DNA of 64,000 nt from Mortierella alpina. Taxonomy: Eukaryota > Mortierellomycota > Mortierellomycetes > Mortierellales > Mortierellaceae. The notes beneath the pieces were generated by a model, which made no database searches, was not told where the DNA came from, and saw nothing but the letters and a program-made list of their open reading frames with translations. The DNA is taken from NCBI GenBank assembly GCA_029449245.1, contig JANATF010000005.1:1364001-1428000 (forward strand), given 5' to 3'. This document shows, piece after piece, positions 1 to 12,700 of the stretch; position 1 is the first letter of the stretch, and every line of letters begins with the position of its first letter. Position numbers and translations under genes: made by a program.

Positions 1-105
1 CCTGCGGTCTCCAGTCTTTGACTCTCTCTCTACACCTCGGTACGACATCTAGCTCTCTCGCACAAAGAAGATTACAAACAGCCCGTTTCCGTTTACCTCC
101 CCTGG

Positions 106-2500
106 ATGCTCGGCCACCAGCAGCTGCTCCAGCAGCAGCAACACCATCACCATACCCAGCAACAGCACCCTCACAACCAACTTCAGCACCCGCAGTCGCA
201 GCATCTCTTTGGACATCCAGAAGCCAAGCCTATTGGCCTGAATAAGCAGCCTCATCCGCACCGTCCCCTCTCATCCTCCTCGTCCTCCTCGAACATCTCT
301 GCAGCGGTCAACAGCCTCAAATCCTCCTCTGGAAGCGCGTCTTTGCCCCCGGCCTATCCTTGTCCCAGTCACACGACAGTCTCGACCTCCACACCGTCGC
401 TGCCTTTAGTTTCGTCCTCAAACTCGACTCTCGCTTCTGCTACCGGAGATGCTTCCACAGGAACCGGCGAAAACTTTGTGCCCAACATCAAAAAGGCAAA
501 GTATTCCACCTCGCTTGATCCTCGAGGCTTCATCCCTGGTATGTCATCGTTTTCTCATTGAGCTAGACGACAGTGCTCCTGAGGCAGGACCCTATTGCTT
601 CTCCTATCTCCCAGTTTCTTGAAACTCAATCCAGATCCCTATGTTCTTGCACTAGTGTACGAATACGAGTTATACGGCCACCCTATCATGTGGGACCAAG
701 AAAACCTCTATGTTCATTTCACCGGCATCTGGAAAGCTCTTGGGAAGACAAAAGCTGATATTGTCAAGATCATCGATGCCAACCCTATTTTGGAGACTAT
801 AATCCGAAAGGTGCGAGGTGGTTTTCTGAAGATCCAAGGAACATGGTATGTGCACAGTTCCACAGACGCGAGGTCTCCACTTTCGAGCCAGACACGATCA
901 AGGACATTAATCGCGTCGCTTTCTGGCTCACTCACACTCCCTCACTCACTCACTCTCCTTCCCTCGTCTGCTTTTTAAATTGGGAACACCCCTCCTCCAT
1001 AGGATGCCACACCAGGAGGCATACGATCTCGCCAAAAAAACATGTTACAAACTTCGATATGAGCTCGTACCGGTTTTTGGTCCTGGATTCATCAACGACT
1101 GTATCCCCCCTGACGCGCCTGGCTTTGGATCCATTCACTTGACCGTTGTACGCCGTCGCGCCTCTGAGTGCATGGTTGGTCAACGACAGGTGGCCATGGG
1201 CGCCCAGCAGCTGCGTCTTCAGCAAACGCATCTCCATCCTAGTCTCAAGAGGAGGTATTCCAGCAACGATGTCAGTCGTCTTGGTCGTCTCAATCAAACA
1301 AATAGTCAATCCACAAGTCAACTATCGTCATCATCATCCTCGTCCTTCTTGCTTAGCAGAAGCAAGGAATATCAACGAGACGGGAGCATCGATGGAGAGC
1401 AGGATGATGATTTGGACTTGGATTTGGAAGAGGGTGATGTTGCCTCCAGTCAAACAAGAAATACGAGCGAGCAACATCGTCAGCAGCGCTTCTACATGAC
1501 CAGCCGCTTCGATTCATCTGGCGACCAGGAGGACGATGACGATGACGAAGACGAGCGCCTCCTTGATGGTTCTACGGAAGACGAGGAAGAGCATCAGTCT
1601 CTTTCAGGGTCTTATGATGACGACGACGTGGACATTGAAGGAGAATCCTGCACAAGCGAACAAGAAGATTCGATGTATAATCTTGCCCGACTGGATCTGT
1701 CTCGTCGCAATTCGTCACCCATGCCAATGAATACAGCCTATAACCTTTCTGCGAATGGCTCGGGTGCAAAGACGTATGCTGGTCGCGGAAGGCGTGGACG
1801 ACCACCGGCTCGGAGCCCTATGCCAATTGGTAACAGGATCGCGGCCAATTATGTAGCCTACAACAACTATGTCTCAAGCAATACCCAGGCCGCGCAGGGA
1901 CTAGGCCGCAATGGCGGTCATTCAACGCGTACGCAGAAACAGCAACTTCGACAGCAGCAGAAGCTGCAGAATCAGCTGCTCCAGCAACAGCATCAAAGCC
2001 AGCGCCAACTACAGCAATATCAACAGCAACAGCAGCAGCAACAGCAACATCAACAGCAACAGTTGCAGCAACTGCAGCAGCAACAGCAGTCGTACCACCA
2101 CCATCACCAGCAACAACCCCTACCGCCACCACCGCCACCACAACAGCAACATCTGCACCAGTCAAACCGTCTCCCTTTCCAGATGCGACCGCAAGACCGA
2201 TTGACTCAGGAGCACAGCCCTTCTGGGTATCATGGCGCGAGTTCGGCACCGTCTTTGTCTGGACTCACACACCAAGAGCTTGTTGAGTTCTTTAAGGCTG
2301 GACAGGCGCTTCAGCGAATGTCACAGGATGACGGTGTACGCCCTTGGAAACAGGATGGAGGACGGATGATCCTGCCCAAGAAGATTGTGCTCGGAGAGCA
2401 GGTGTTTCAGTGTGTTGCTGGCGAGTACAAGTGCGTGGCTGAGCCAAACAACTCGTCTTCTTCCAAACCCCCAGGAGAAGACGATGGATGGCCCCGTTGA
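106..2500 (+). CDS. KilA-N/APSES-type DNA-binding protein (Xbp1-like)
   Basis: Three exons: 106-538, 656-845 and 1003-2500, joined in frame with GT-AG borders (706 aa). An in-frame TGA at 19-21 precedes the ATG at 106. The N-terminus is Gln/His- then Ser-rich. From about residue 145 a compact domain contains YEYELYGHPIMWD, VHFTGIWKALG, KADIVKIID, RGGFLKIQGTW and LVPVFGPGF. This is the pattern of fungal APSES/KilA-N proteins related to yeast Xbp1, where WD-x-E ... FTGIWKALG ... IQGTW marks the DNA-binding fold. After the domain come an acidic stretch (about residues 340-430), a long Gln tract with His and Pro runs, and a short C-terminal helix-like segment. Inferred role: a nuclear sequence-specific transcription factor, probably a repressor of growth or cell-cycle genes as Xbp1 is in yeast. 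Targets cannot be read from the sequence. A further 5' exon outside the window cannot be excluded. Confidence 0.85.
1966..2150 (+). repeat. CAG/CAA glutamine-tract repeat inside the KilA-N gene
   Basis: Imperfect CAG/CAA/CAT repetition encodes a run of Gln with scattered His, Leu and Tyr, followed by a short poly-Pro run. The mixture of CAG and CAA shows it is an interrupted, probably fairly stable tract. Confidence 0.9.
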
Positions 2501-3426
2501 AACAAGTCCTCTATACCTTCTTTTTTTTTTTTTTTCTTTCTTTTCTTTTTTTTTGCAGTCCTCATCAAAGCTGAAATCACTCTTGCTCAATGCTGTATAT
2601 GTATCGCACCCTCTCTCTCTTTCTCTCTCTCTTGTGTTTCGCATCATGTCAAGTTCAGCGCTGGATGTGCTATGAATGACTGTACGCCTTCTTACGACCC
2701 ACCCTGTTACGCTACACCACGTTTTTTTCCCATTCAGGAGCCACCCGTGATCCTGGCGCCTTGTTTGTATAATGCCAGCTGGCTTTCTTGTATTATCATG
2801 CGTCGCACATTGTCCTCATAGAGTACACTCCCTGTCGCCTTTACCCTCTTTCTGTTTTCGCCAGCTGAGCACCCACCGCACATTTTCTAGATACCTCTCT
2901 GCTCGCAGGGCATTTGCCCGTCCAATCTGTCCCAAAACAATCATTTCATGAAATGAGTATGCAACGGTTTTTTTTTCTTTAGCAAGAGTCGTACAGGTAG
3001 TGGTTGAAGAATACACAGGAGCAAGAGATCATATCGCCTCTAGTCTATTGAAGAGGTGTCCATTTTCGGGGCAGAGGCATGAATGTGGATGGGCATGTGT
3101 GGTTATCAGACCCACGGGCCAGGCCGCTGGGCGCATGGCGGCAGTTTTCCCAGGCACGCGGGGTGCGATGATGATGAATGAAAACACGACTACCCATATA
3201 TGGTCTTTCCGGCAGAGTTTTTCTTATCAGCCAGAAAAACAAAACAATCGTGGCACACTGATTTGTTTTGTTTTTCTTACAGCGAGCGGCTCTCGTCCTT
3301 GCCGGTCTCTTTTTTCCTCTCTTCCTCTCTCCCCTCTTTCCCTCTTTCCTTCTTTCCAATCAGCCCCCATTCGCCTCCCACTCCACTCCACTCCCTCTCC
3401 CACCCGTCCAGATCAGCCAGGCAACC
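2501..3426. other. Intergenic region, 3' side of KilA-N gene and IDH1 promoter
   Basis: No convincing coding sequence. It holds T-rich and TC-rich runs near 2520-2560 and 2610-2635 just after the upstream stop codon, consistent with a 3' UTR. A pyrimidine-rich stretch at about 3290-3420 immediately precedes the IDH1 start, typical of a fungal core promoter and leader. Short overlapping ORFs on both strands are low complexity. Confidence 0.6.
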
Positions 3427-4964
3427 ATGCTCCGCACTCTCTCGCTCTCCAAGCCTCTCGCTGCCACCCTCAGCAAGGTAACCCTCCATCCCTCTCATCG
3501 TCTGCTGCAATGCATCGCCTGAAGCGAGTCGCTCGACGATGGACTCTATGCTCAACGCAGACGCCACCGCTCCTCTGCGCTTGCGCTTGTGCCTGACAAT
3601 TGCAACCCTTCTTTGCACAAGGCCGCTGACCTGTTATGTTCTTGATCACCTCTCTAGATGGGTCCCCGTGCCATGAGCACCCACACCATCGTGCCTCATG
3701 TCCAGGATGTAAGTTACTCAGGAACCATCTACCTTCCCATGCTAACTTGGGCGTTGTTAGGAGGGAGGAAGCCGACTGTGCATATTGGACATGTGGAACA
3801 CCCGATCGGGACTTTTGGGCACTTCTTTAGAGGAATCGAGGAAACACATCGTGTGTTGTTGTGCGATCTATATCAGAGAAACAGACAAGGGTACTCGGAA
3901 ACGGATATTAACATCGGTTGATTCTTTGGGAATCATAGGTGCCCTCCTCCAAGCTCGGTGGCCGTTACACTGTCACTTTGATTCCCGGAGACGGTATTGG
4001 ACAGGAGACTGCCTCGGCTGTCAAGACCATCTTCAAGGCCGCCAATGTGCCTGTGGACTGGGAGCAGTTTGACGTCTCTGGATACACCTCTGCTGACGAT
4101 CTCACCTTCAAGCAGTCGGTCGAGTCCCTGAGACGCAACAAGGTTGGTCTCAAGGGAATCCTTTACACCCCTGTCTCCTCCCTCGGTCACTCTTCCTTCA
4201 ACGTCACCATCCGCAAGGATCTGGACATGTATGCTTCCCTTGTTCTTTGCAAGAACATCCCCGGCTACCCCACCCGCCACGAAGGTGTCGACTTTGCCAT
4301 TATCCGTGAGAACACCGAGGGAGAGTACTCTGGTCTCGAGCACCAGTCCTACCCCGGTGTTGTCGAGTCGCTCAAGGTCATCACCCGCACCAAGTCGGAG
4401 CGCATTGCCCGCTTCGCCTTTGACTTTGCTCTCCGCAACAACAGAAAGAAGGTCACCTGCATCCACAAGGCCAACATCATGAAGCTGGCTGATGGACTCT
4501 TCCTTAACACCTGTCGCGAGGTTGCCAAGGAGTATGCCAGCTCGGGTATCAAGTTTGACGATATGATTGTCGACAATGCCTCTATGCAGCTCGTTTCCAA
4601 GCCCCAGCAGTTCGATGTCATGGTCATGCCTAACTTGTACGGAAACATTGTTTCGAACGTCGGTGCCGGTCTTGTGGGTGGTCCCGGTATTGTTCCTGGA
4701 TGCAACATTGGTCGTGAGTTTGCCATGTTCGAGCCCGGCTGCCGTCACGTCGGAAAGGACATTCAGGGACGCAACACTGCCAACCCTTCGGCCATGATCT
4801 TGTCCTCGGTCATGATGCTCCGTCACCTCGGTCTCGATGACCACGCCAACAAGATTGCCAACGCTGTCTCCAAGACCATCTTGAACGGCGCTGTCAAGAC
4901 CCCTGACATGGGCGGCTCCAGCACCACCACCGACTTTACCTTTGCTGTCATCTCCAACCTGTAA
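3427..4964 (+). CDS. IDH1: NAD-dependent isocitrate dehydrogenase subunit 1, mitochondrial
   Basis: Three exons: 3427-3477, 3658-3708 and 3939-4964 (375 aa). IDH1 is the allosteric (AMP-binding) subunit of the matrix NAD-isocitrate dehydrogenase, which converts isocitrate to 2-oxoglutarate in the TCA cycle as a hetero-oligomer with IDH2. The first two tiny exons encode a basic, acid-free presequence starting MLRTLSLSKPL. The mature part carries VTLIPGDGIG, RENTEGEYSGLEH, GVVESLKVITR, HKANIMKLADGLF, DNASMQ, ANPSAMILSS and a C-terminal GGSSTTTDFT, all hallmarks of the IDH1 side of the family rather than of IDH2 or of NADP-IDH. Length is close to yeast IDH1. Codon use is strongly biased to C-ending codons, suggesting high expression. 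A pyrimidine-rich leader lies directly upstream. Confidence 0.96.
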
Positions 4965-5257
4965 ATCCCCCATCATGTTTCACACTTTTTTTTTCACTAC
5001 TCACTTTTTTTTTTTCTAGAGACCAACCACCCTCACGACTCTATGATACAAACAACCATCCCTCATATCTCCCAACTCTTTCATCATTCTCCTTTTTTTT
5101 TCCTTTTGCCATAGTCCCTCATTCTCTCCATGTATCCGTGTCCGCATTCCCCTCCTCTCCTCCTTTCATTGAATCTTCCAGTAAAAGATGAATAGAAAAA
5201 ACGAGAAATGTACTATATGTATTACTGTATTTAAATGATGGATGGAGACGAGAGCTA

Positions 5258-5923
5258 CTATGTCTCGATACTGACCGTGTGATAGCCCAGGAGCTGATCG
5301 TCGACCCATCCAAGGATCCAGAGGTGGACTGTTGTCGCGGAGGACGGCAAAGTGACTCTGTAAAGCGCAATGGCAGGCGAGGTTGAAGAAGCTGCAGCAG
5401 GAGTTGAGGGATCCTGAAGAAAGACATCCTGAAGAGCCTTGGCAATCTTGTCGGCTCCGGGATTGGCGCTGCTCAGAATCGTGTGCAGATCAAACGAGCG
5501 TTCACAGGTCGCAGACTCATACTCCTCGTCGTCTTCCACAGAAAGTAGGTGACCTTCCTTGAGGAGAGTCAAGAGCTCTGTCTCGGTGGGGTGCGAGCGC
5601 GAGGACGTTGTTATGGAAGATGATGTTGAAGAGGTAGAGGAAGAGGACGATGGATGATGAGGGTCGATGTGGACGGGTTGGAAGGGTTCGTCGCCCTCCG
5701 AGACAAATAGGGCGCCTGAAGCGGCAGTTTCGAGCGCATGGATCGCCTCGGTCTGCTTGGCGGTGAGCTTGCTGTTGGCTCCAGACTTGCTGTTCGTGAG
5801 GCGGACTGAAGCTGTTGGTTTCGAGGTGGACTGGTTGTTGAGAGGAGTGTTTCCTACACCGGGGATGTTGCGTGTCAGCATGGACATGTACGCAGCGTCG
5901 TTTGGATTCACAGTGTTGTCCAT
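5258..5923 (-). CDS. Nuclease A inhibitor (NuiA)-like protein
   Basis: Single exon, 221 aa from the first in-frame ATG (5923). Residues about 55-75 read SGALFVSEGDEPFQPVHI, and the extreme C-terminus reads VHLWILGWVDDQLLGYHTVSIET. This two-ended signature matches the nuclease A inhibitor family: a GLLFMSE-x-x-PFE-like N-motif, then YRVG-x-V-x-x-x-Y-x-IG and a final K-V-V-E-T-like end. Between them lies a Ser/Thr insertion (about 85-100) absent from the short bacterial forms. In Anabaena, NuiA blocks the nonspecific nuclease NucA. As I recall, a Glu in the N-motif and the C-terminal Thr reach the active-site metal, and both positions are kept here. The frame stays open upstream of the ATG for 53 codons to a TAG, encoding a basic, acid-free peptide (see findings). 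The gene is convergent with IDH1. The partner nuclease is not in this window, and function is inferred from family only. Confidence 0.72.
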   Translation of the reverse strand: MDNTVNPNDAAYMSMLTRNIPGVGNTPLNNQSTSKPTASVRLTNSKSGANSKLTAKQTEAIHALETAASGALFVSEGDEPFQPVHIDPHHPSSSSSTSSTSSSITTSSRSHPTETELLTLLKEGHLLSVEDDEEYESATCERSFDLHTILSSANPGADKIAKALQDVFLQDPSTPAAASSTSPAIALYRVTLPSSATTVHLWILGWVDDQLLGYHTVSIET

Positions 5924-6031
5924 TGTGCGGTTCTTGAGAATCCTGGTCCTTGTGGTCAATGCTGGCGTTGAGGTGAGGAGGCGAGGAGCACAGCGAAGGC
6001 CCAAGAAGCCAAAAATTTTTCTCGACGTCAC

Positions 6032-6770
6032 TGAGACAGAGAGCGCGTCCTTTGCGCGTCTTGGAGGTCGCTAAGAGGTGAAAGGCTGGAGGAGAGGATA
6101 GAGAAAGAGAGAGAGAGACAAAGAGAGAGAGACACACACAAAGAAGATGTGTGTGTGTGTGTGTCTGTCTGTCTGTCTGCGCGGGTGAGAAAGTGGGCGT
6201 GTTGAAAGCAGGCGAAAGTGCGTGTGTGTGTGTGTGTGTGCTCTTTTTTTTTTTTTGGTATATGCGTGTGGACACCCAAGCTACAGCAATAATTTTTTTT
6301 TTTGGATATATCTCGATTGTGTTTTCCATCATCACAACCTCTCATCCACCCCATTTTCCCCCACCCTCCCTGCAGTCCCAGACACATCCATTAATCCTCT
6401 GTCCCTGCTCGTGCCCCGTCGTGCCCAGCAGATCCAGCCCCTCCGTTCTGTCTCCAGCGTGTCTCTGTCCCCCAGCATCATCATGACCAGCTCCTGCTAC
6501 TCTTGATCATCGTTCCTTGGCCCTTATCCTCCCCGCGTTGTCCATCCAGAACAACAACAACAACAGCTGCCTGCTCCCCGCCTGACTCATTAGCTTAATC
6601 CAATCCCTTCGCCTCCTTCCCTTTGCTTTTTTCTTTATCGTCTCTTTATATTCCCGTCCGTCTTTTTTATTCTGGCCCGCTCCACTTTCAGCTCCCGCCT
6701 CATCTTGTGGCCATCCGAGTCATCAGGTTCTAATTCCTTGTCCCCGTCGCGCCTGTAGCCTTCCCTGAAC
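6032..6770. promoter_or_regulatory. Divergent promoter region with dinucleotide microsatellites
   Basis: This segment separates the NuiA-like gene (-) from the RhoGEF gene (+), so it should contain both promoters. It carries GA runs (about 6098-6132), GT/CTGT runs (6148-6178 and 6221-6240) and T runs (6243-6256, 6293-6303). A pyrimidine-rich stretch continues to the RhoGEF start. No convincing coding sequence is present. Confidence 0.6.
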
Positions 6771-9700
6771 ATGTCCGACAGCCTCGCCCCAGCAGTGGGC
6801 AGGGAGGCGCCGACTTCCCCGCAGGCCTCGCCCGTCACCGCAGGCCCGTCGTCTGCTGGGTTCAGTGCCGCGGGCACCAGCGCCAACCACGGCTACACCA
6901 GCGCCCAGTATGTCTCGAGACACCGGCCCACGCCCACCCAATCCTCACTGCCATCGCCGCTCCAAGGGCCCTATGCATCGCAACCTCTCCGATCCCCACC
7001 AAAGCAGCCCCCATCGGCCCATCAGCAGCCCCATATCCAAACACAGGCTTACTCGGTACCGCCACAGCACCAACCGCAGCTAGCATCCTCACCGCGGCCT
7101 GCAGGTGCGCAAGGCTTTGTGCCGCCCCCACGGCCCGCGGTGATTGCGTCGCCAGTTCAGCCAACCTCTCCGGCCGCCTATGCACACCAGGGAGGACCTA
7201 TACCATTACAATCGACTGAGCCGTATCCGCCGTCCATGAGCTCCCCACGCTTCTCTACCGTGGGTCCTCCTCGACCAGCAGCACATGGCCCTGGAGGGCC
7301 CTTGCGTCCACCAGGACCTCCAATGCGACCCCCGGGCTCGACTGGTCCTTCGGCAGGATATTATAACGCTCCTCCCATCCGACCAATGAACGCAGGAGCG
7401 GGACCGGGCTATCCTGCAGACTATGCAAGAGGTCCCGTGCGAGCTCCAGCCCCGCCGCCATACTCCATGTGGCACGACGAACCCACGTGTCAAGGCGGCC
7501 CTGGCGCTTCAGGACAAGGATTTGCCCCGGGAGTGGGGCCAGGATTGGGCATGGGTCCTCGATCAATGCGACCCCAGCACCAGCAACCGCCCGTGTCAGC
7601 GTACCCTATCGCGAACCGCTTCTCAACTCAGTCGCTTCCTGGATGGGAGCACGAATCAAAGCCGTACGGCAGCAGTGGCCCCGCCGCCCAGCACCCCAAC
7701 ATCCGCCCTCCGCCTGCCTCATGGAACGATCCAGTGCCTCCGAACGGCATGAGTGGGGCGCCAGGAGCCATGAACCATCGTCGCGCCACATCGACCCAGA
7801 TGCATCCCACATTCTACGGACCCAGTGAACAGCAGGCGCTCGATCGCCAAACACCCATTGCTGCCCGATACAATGGCGGGCCGTATCCGCCCAATGCAAC
7901 GGCAGCTTACCAGCATCAGCACCAGCACCCGCTCCACAGCCAGCACCATGCGCCATATCCTCCCAGCTCCAACCGCCCTCCGCGCCATCACCTTATCGAC
8001 TCTACCACCGCTCCTGTCTCTAGGCTCCATACCGGCCCCGCATCAACCGCGGATGGTTACTACCACTCGAACCTTCCGTTCCGAAAGCTCTCTATCACTG
8101 AAAGTCTAGATGGCGGCAGAATCAGCTTGGACTCGACTGCGAGCATAGAGTCTGGATACGCTAATCGCCAACCCTCGCTCTATCCTGTGCCCAACATGTA
8201 TGGCCGCGACCCCGACCCAGGATTGGATGCGTTTCCACCACACCGGCAGCGGTCAGCGTCAAAATCGTCGACATATTCTGGACATTCCATCAATTCGGAC
8301 TATTACTCTGACTTTGACAGCGTCTCTGTGCAACGCTCAACAACACCTAATGGCGCTGCCACCCCTCAGATATCTATCCATTCTGCACAAGGATATTCCA
8401 GTGGCCGCGCGGACCCTTATTCGATGCGTGCTCGGACACCTTCACCTGGTCGCGCTCGTCAAGGATCGAATCCGCCACCCATGACCAGCCGGACAGGTAA
8501 CGAAAGAAAAAATATATTCGCAGGCTTTACTCGTTTTATGTTAATTGCTCCTGCTATGAGGCTGACCTACTGATTTCCCTTTGTTCTCTCAGGCGACCCC
8601 CCTGTATTCCTTATAACCAGCCTGCCTGAGGCCTCTCGACGGAGTGCAGAGTTTGTTCGTCTGCCTCCTTCTCAGCGCAAGATCTCGCGTCTGGAAGGAG
8701 AGCGTTCGCAGTCATTTTCATCCTACGGCCGACCATCTTTCGACCCTATGAGTGGTCAGGCGTCTATGGGCTCCATTTCCTCGTCCGCTTTAGGTCCTCC
8801 CGCAGCCAAGAAGCCACCAATCGTCTACCCTGCCCTACTCTCGCGCGTCGCTAATGCGTTCGTGCAGCGAATCACGACCTCTCCGCGCATCAAAGACTCG
8901 ATTGAATACAAGGACTGTTTCGATGGTCGAGATGCAGTGGTAAGTTGGAGTCCTACAATGCATATGCCTTTTTTTTTTTGCTATCTTGGAAATTGAAGCA
9001 TGCTTGCGTCCAGAATTGCTGCATTGATGACTTATAAAATGAACTTCTTTTTCATAGGACAAAATCGCGTTTATTATCAAGACGACAGACAGGAACTTGG
9101 CATTGCTTCTGGGTCGAGCGTTGGATGCGCAAAAGCTCTTCCACGATGTGACGTATGATCACCGTCTTCGAGACAGTGTCAACGAACTTTACCAGTTCCG
9201 CAATAAGATGATTACAGGAGGTCCTCGACTCCGCTCGAATGAGGCGATTGATTACCCACCTTCGTACTCTACCACGGAGGTCGCAGAGGATACTGACTCT
9301 GTGAATGGCGTCTTTACGCTGTTAACTGACTGCTACTCTCCCACCTGCACCCGTGATAAGCTGTGCTACAGTATTGCTTGCCCTCGCCGTCTCGAACAGG
9401 TAAAGGACAGGCAACGAGGACGCTAACAATGCGCGATTGCGACGCTATCATTGTTTCTTATGTACTCACTCATGCTGTTGAATACTATAGCAATCCCGTT
9501 TGAATCTCGCTCCTAATGGCGGTCTCAAGCGGGCACTGAGCAGGTCCTCTTCGAAGGAAAAGAAGGATCAGCGTCTCTGGATCACTTCTGTCCCTAAGGA
9601 GATCTCGGATGGTCTCTCAACAGACGAGAAGAAGCGTCAAGAGGTCATTTACGAATTGATTTACACCGAGAAAGACTTTGTGAACGATCTGAAGTATCTC

Positions 9701-12700
9701 AACGACGTAAGTATCATGTGCAGCTATGACAGTCTTGCCTTTCTTTTTAATCGTTTTAGATGACAAGCTGTACCGCTGAGCAGTACTAACGTGTGTATCA
9801 ATATGCTACTTTAAACATACAGAAATGGATCACGCCAATCCGCAACATGGACCTTCTTCCGGAATCACGCAGGGAGGCGTTTATTGATCGGGTGTTCTAC
9901 AACATCAAGGACGTGTACGCAGTGAACTCCAAATTGGGCGAGGCACTTCTCAAGAGACAGCAAGCCTATGCAGTAATACCCGAGGTGGGCGACATTTTCC
10001 TGGAGCATGTCGTCAATTTCTCGCCTTTTGTGCAGTATGGTGCGAATCAAATTGAGGCCAAGTACGAGTTTGAGCACGAGAAAAACTCGAACAGTGTGTT
10101 TAGCAAATTTGTCGAGGTACGTATGCTTTTGAACTATCATCGCGTGTCCTGGACGCTCATGCTGGCACATGAGAGTGCTCACTTTGCTTCATGCAACCTG
10201 TATGATCTCTCTGGTATAGGAAACTGAGAGGCGCCCCGAGTCAAGGAAACTGGAGCTGAATGGATATCTGACCAAGCCAACGACCCGACTGGGACGTTAT
10301 CCGCTGCTGCTCGAGGCTGTCCTCAAATATACCCCGGAAGAGAATCCCGACAAAAAGGCACTGCCCGAGGTCATCAACATCATCAAGGACTTTTTGCAAA
10401 AAGTCAACTTGGAGTCTGGCAAGTGTGAGAACGCGTTCAATTTGAGGCAGATCAATAAGGGACTCACATGGAAGGGCGAGCCCATGGTAAGTCAGCCGTT
10501 TGTTTTTTACTGTTTTGTTCGGCTAAAGAAAATAAGGTTGGTGGCATTGATCGTATTCCAGGAAGGATGGGTGTCTAACAAGTCGAACGCAAAACTCACA
10601 ATGTATATGTAGGAACTGAGCCTTCTTGCAAAGGATCGCCAGTTGATCATGAAGGGTCCCCTCAAGAAAAAAGGCACAAGTTCGGAGCACGCAGACCTTT
10701 ACGTGTTTGTATTTGATCATGTTCTGCTGCTGACCAAGGAAAAGAAAGGCAAGGGCGGGGAAGGGTACAAGGTGCATAAGCGACCCATTCCACTGGAGCT
10801 TCTAACCCTCTCGACCATGGAGGAGCCTATCATGAAGAATTCGCGTCGAACGTCCTCGCTGATACCCCACAAGACGTCCTCTCACGCCAGTACGGTGGTC
10901 TCCAAGATCACACCCACGTCTGGGCCGTTGTCCAAGATTACATCGGACTCCAAATCCGGATACCCAATTGTTTTTACCCACATTGGACGCCATGGAGGCT
11001 CCTTTACGTTGTATGCTACGACACATGCAGGACGAAAGAACTGGATGGACAGAATCCAAAAGCAGATTCAAGCTTTGAAGAACAAGGCCGATTCATGGAA
11101 GCTTCTCCCAGTTTCTGAGAAGTTCTTTTCTGCAGGCAACAAAGTCAATTGCTCGTCCACATACGGTAAGCATACGCTCCTTCCGCGTTCCTTCTGCTTT
11201 ATGGCTCCTACGCTTGCTTTGAATTATCCCACATTGAGACCTAACATGTCTGTGTACAAATAATGATGAATAGACAACGGAAGACGCCTCGTCATTGGTA
11301 CGGACACGGGTGTGTTTGTCGGCAAGCCCAAAGGCCAATTTATCAAGATCATCCCTCGCGAGCGTGTGTCGCAGGTTGATGTGCTGGAGGATGAGCGTAT
11401 TCTGCTTGTCCTTGCTGAGAAGCACCTTCTTGCTTTCGGACTGGAGGCGCTGGATCCCAACGACCCCAACTCGACTAATAAGAGGGCCAAGAAGTTGGGA
11501 TCATCGGTCAGCTTCTTCAAGACCGGCGTGTGCCAAAACCGAACTCTGGTTGGCATTGTCAAGAACTCGAGCAACGCTTTAGACCCCAGCTCTACCATCA
11601 AGACCTTGGAGCCCATTGAGCAGGACGGCTCAAAGAAGAACAAGCACAGCTTGAGGACAATGCTCCGTGGAGGCAATGCAGAGTTGTTTAAGCTGTATAA
11701 GGTATGGATCGAGGACTGCAGACCATCAAATGCGCGTGTTCAATCATGTGCGTGTACCTTCTTTTGGTGCTTATCGCTGACATTGTCTGCTTTTGTTTTC
11801 CTTTAGGACTTTTATATTCCTCGCGAGACAAACTCGCTCCACTTCTTGAGGAACACGCTTTGTGTGGGATGCAGCAAGGGATTCGAGCTGATTGACCTTT
11901 CGACCCTCAACACTCAGGATCTCCTTGACTTTAGCGATCCCACGCTGGACTTTGTGCACAAGAAGGACGAGAATCTGAAGCCATTGGCCATTTATCGCAT
12001 TGGTTCTGGAGACTCTTTCACGTTCTTGCTCTGTTACGAAGGTATGGCTGTCAAGGCAATGCTGTTCCTACTGGTCTCACAATTTTAGTCCAAGTGGCTG
12101 ACACCTTGTCATTTGTTCCCTCTCTGCCTCTCTTGTGGTGTATAGATTTCTCGTTCTATGTGGACAAGACCGGTCGCCGGGCGCGCAACGGATGGATCAT
12201 TCAATGGGAGGGCGTACCCACGTTCTGTGCCCTCTCTCTTCCGTACATTATAGCGTTTGATCCGTCGTTCATTGAGATTCGCCATGTGGAAACAGTAAGT
12301 AGTTGGTTTCGCTGGGCTTACGGTCGAGCAACGTTGTATCACCATACAGTCTCTAATATGTTGATGTCTATTTTCAATCAGGGCGACCTTGTTCAGATCA
12401 TCCCTGGCAATAACATCCGGTGCCTGTACCATATTGCCAACCAAGCAGGAGCTATTCATGTGGTGATGGTACGTTAGGTGCCAGCGCACGCTCAAAAACA
12501 ATCATCGTCCGACTTGTTAGCGATGGCCATCTGTCTCTTCTCTGCTAACAGAAATTTCTTTATATGATGGTCTGATAGACGGATGAGGAAGGGGACTACC
12601 AAACGATCACCAAGCTTTGTCGGGAGTCTCAAATCGCCAGCCTTATGGACAAGGAAGAGCTCGAAGATGAGGCTGAAGCGGATGGTGGCGAGGTGGCGCC

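Noticed and set aside
3933-4976. 347-codon minus-strand ORF opposite IDH1
   Set aside because: Mirror frame caused by the strong codon bias of IDH1; the plus-strand protein is unmistakable.
6085-6387. Minus-strand Thr/His-rich ORFs over the GT/GA microsatellites
   Set aside because: Translation of simple repeats only.
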